Under the pieces are notes generated by a model, which was not told where the DNA came from, searched no databases, and saw only the letters and a list, made by a program, of their open reading frames with translations. The position numbers and the translations under genes are program-made. DNA of 64,000 bases from G963701675 sp963701675 (GTDB lineage Bacteria; Planctomycetota; Planctomycetia; Gemmatales; Gemmataceae), in the NCBI GenBank assembly GCA_963701675.1, contig OY969623.1:3968001-4032000 (forward strand), given 5' to 3'. Positions 62,723-64,000 of the stretch are shown here, piece after piece. How positions within the stretch are numbered: position 1 is the stretch's first letter; every line of letters starts with the position of its first letter.

Positions 62723-64000
62723 TTAGCGCGGCCCCGGCGGAATGGGCTGCCCGTGCGGGTCGAGTTCGGGGCGATTCAGCGCCTGCGACATTTCTTCCTG
62801 CAAGTCCGTGTCGATGTAGTGCTCGACCCGTGACGCCGATTCATGTAGATGATCCAACGGCAAATCGAAGTTCTCCTGGAGATAAACCTCCCACAGCCGA
62901 TGCGAGCGCACCAGTGCCTGCGCCAAATCTCGTCCCTTTCGCGTCAGCTTGATCGGCCCTTCCGGTGTCTGTTCAATCTCGCCACGCTGCGATAGGCGCG
63001 GAATCGCTAACCACGCGGCCAGACCGCCGGAGGTCGATTCCAAGCATTCTTTCCGCGACAAACCCTCGAAGCGCTCCGCCTTTTCTTCCTGTCGATAAAG
63101 CCAGGCGACGATGTCTTCGCTCGCAATACGAGTAGAAAGCTCCAGGCGATGAATGGCCTTGCTAATCAATCCATGGTGCGGCGCAAAAAACACGGCGAGC
63201 GCAAAAAGCAAGCCAGCCACCACGGCCATCATTCCCGCGCCGTTGGTGTTGAGCCACACGGCGCCCAAACTGCCGCCGAAGGCAGCTAATGCGCCGACGC
63301 ATACCGCACAAACCAACATGGCACTCAGACGATCGGTCAAGAGCTGCGCGGTGGCTGCCGGCACGATGAGCATGGCCACGACCAGAATCGCTCCCACTGA
63401 TTCGAGGGCCGCCACAGTGACGACGGCCACCATTCCCATGAGCAAGTAATGGATGACGACGGCATTAAATCCCATGGAAGTTGCCAGTTCCGGATCGAAT
63501 GCGCTAATCTTGAGTTCCTTCCACAAGACGAACACGAAAACGATGGCGGCAATGAGTGCCGGCACGAGTGACCGCAATACGAGAGGCACTTCCAACCCGA
63601 GGCCCCAAAGCGGCACGCGATCAAATGCCGCACGCTCGATTTCGCCGTAGAGCACACACTCGGTATCGAGGTCCACTTTTTTCGCAAATACGGACAACAG
63701 GATGACGCCGAGCGCAAACATCGACGTAAAGACTGCGCCGGTTGCCGCATCCTCTGGAACCTGGCCGAACCGGTTTAGCGTCTGGATCAAGAACGCGGTC
63801 AGGAAACCGACAGCCATGGCCCCGATCAGAATCGGCGGGCCCACAACTTTACCGGAAACTAAAAAGCCTAACACCACTCCCGGGAGAACGGCATGGCTGA
63901 TCGCGTCGCCGATCAAACTTAGACGACGAAGCACGAGGTAACATCCGAGCAGCGCGCACGCGGCATTGCAAATGACACCAACCGTTGTCATCCAAAAGAT
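62723..64000 (-). CDS. Metal ABC transporter permease fused to a DtxR/MntR-like domain (5' end beyond the window)
   Basis: The frame is open to the window edge, so the N-terminus is missing. The first 270 or so visible residues are a ZnuB/MntB-type permease (CNAACALLGCYLVLRRLSLIGDAISHAVLPGVVLGF, VLYGEIERAAFDRVPLWGL, ALESVGAILVVAMLIVPAATAQLLTDRL). A C-terminal region of about 150 residues continues with RIASEDIVAWLYRQEEKAERFEGL, IPRLSQRGEIEQTPEGPIKLTRKGRDLAQALVRSHRLWEVYLQENFDLPLDHLHESASRVEHYID, the DtxR/MntR winged-helix and metal-binding dimerisation pattern. It transports Mn, Zn or Fe; the fused part may sense the same metal. The partner ATPase should lie beyond the right edge. Confidence 0.9.
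   Translation of the reverse strand: MFWMTTVGVICNAACALLGCYLVLRRLSLIGDAISHAVLPGVVLGFLVSGKVVGPPILIGAMAVGFLTAFLIQTLNRFGQVPEDAATGAVFTSMFALGVILLSVFAKKVDLDTECVLYGEIERAAFDRVPLWGLGLEVPLVLRSLVPALIAAIVFVFVLWKELKISAFDPELATSMGFNAVVIHYLLMGMVAVVTVAALESVGAILVVAMLIVPAATAQLLTDRLSAMLVCAVCVGALAAFGGSLGAVWLNTNGAGMMAVVAGLLFALAVFFAPHHGLISKAIHRLELSTRIASEDIVAWLYRQEEKAERFEGLSRKECLESTSGGLAAWLAIPRLSQRGEIEQTPEGPIKLTRKGRDLAQALVRSHRLWEVYLQENFDLPLDHLHESASRVEHYIDTDLQEEMSQALNRPELDPHGQPIPPGPR

Overview
The window looks like a chromosomal segment of an uncultured planctomycete (Planctomycetota). The evidence is a DUF1501 gene joined to a PSCyt1/DUF1549/DUF1553 gene, three secreted proteins that open with the planctomycete N-terminal motif L-E-x-L-E-x-R (LETLEDRRVLS, VETLEARELLA, VELLEARLVFA), a long FHA/coiled-coil/kinase-like protein, and a PilM gene with unusually large partners. 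No phage, transposase or CRISPR array is visible.

Layout. 1-6.3 kb: a DUF5329 protein, a LarA-like protein, a MobA-like nucleotidyltransferase, and a large secreted sortilin-type propeller protein carrying two PDZ domains. 6.4-11.4 kb: tRNA-Gly(CCC), membrane and HEAT proteins, kbl, and a secreted protein with a 14-residue repeat. 11.8-16.8 kb: the operon DUF1805 - PSCyt1/DUF1553 - DUF1501, with ATGA overlaps. 16.9-21 kb: APC permease - amidohydrolase/CBM9-like protein - SDR, a likely catabolic operon. 21-27 kb: two very large secreted repeat proteins. 27-33.9 kb: DUF2255, an FHA-GAF-PP2C phosphatase, pyrB, a hydrolase, Uma2, DUF3592 and a CPBP protease. 33.9-39.7 kb: an HD-GYP protein divergent from a sigma-54 activator, followed by DUF3592 and mutL. 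39.7-42.7 kb: an accessory island with intergenic hairpins, a truncated Vsr-like nuclease, a zinc ribbon, an XRE regulator overlapping an HNH endonuclease, and an orphan antitoxin-like gene. 42.7-50.7 kb: an FHA/coiled-coil/pseudokinase, then an opposite-strand cluster of rpsU, response regulator, subtilisin-like protease, and ABC ATPase and permease. 50.9-60.2 kb: an oligopeptide-type binding protein, then PilM with two large membrane-anchored proteins. 60.2-64 kb: a lipoprotein, a metallopeptidase, an outer-membrane-type protein, and a metal ABC permease fused to a DtxR-like regulator, cut by the window edge.

Two window-wide points matter. First, at least seven otherwise well-conserved genes carry single-base frameshifts, several at G/C runs. 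Sequencing or assembly indels are therefore more likely than real decay, and I annotate each as one gene spanning the break. Second, several gaps between genes carry perfect or near-perfect self-complementary hairpins. At three loci two such hairpins face each other, with unrelated stems between loci, a shared TCC/GGA centre, and paired compensatory changes within a locus. This is the least explained recurring structure here.
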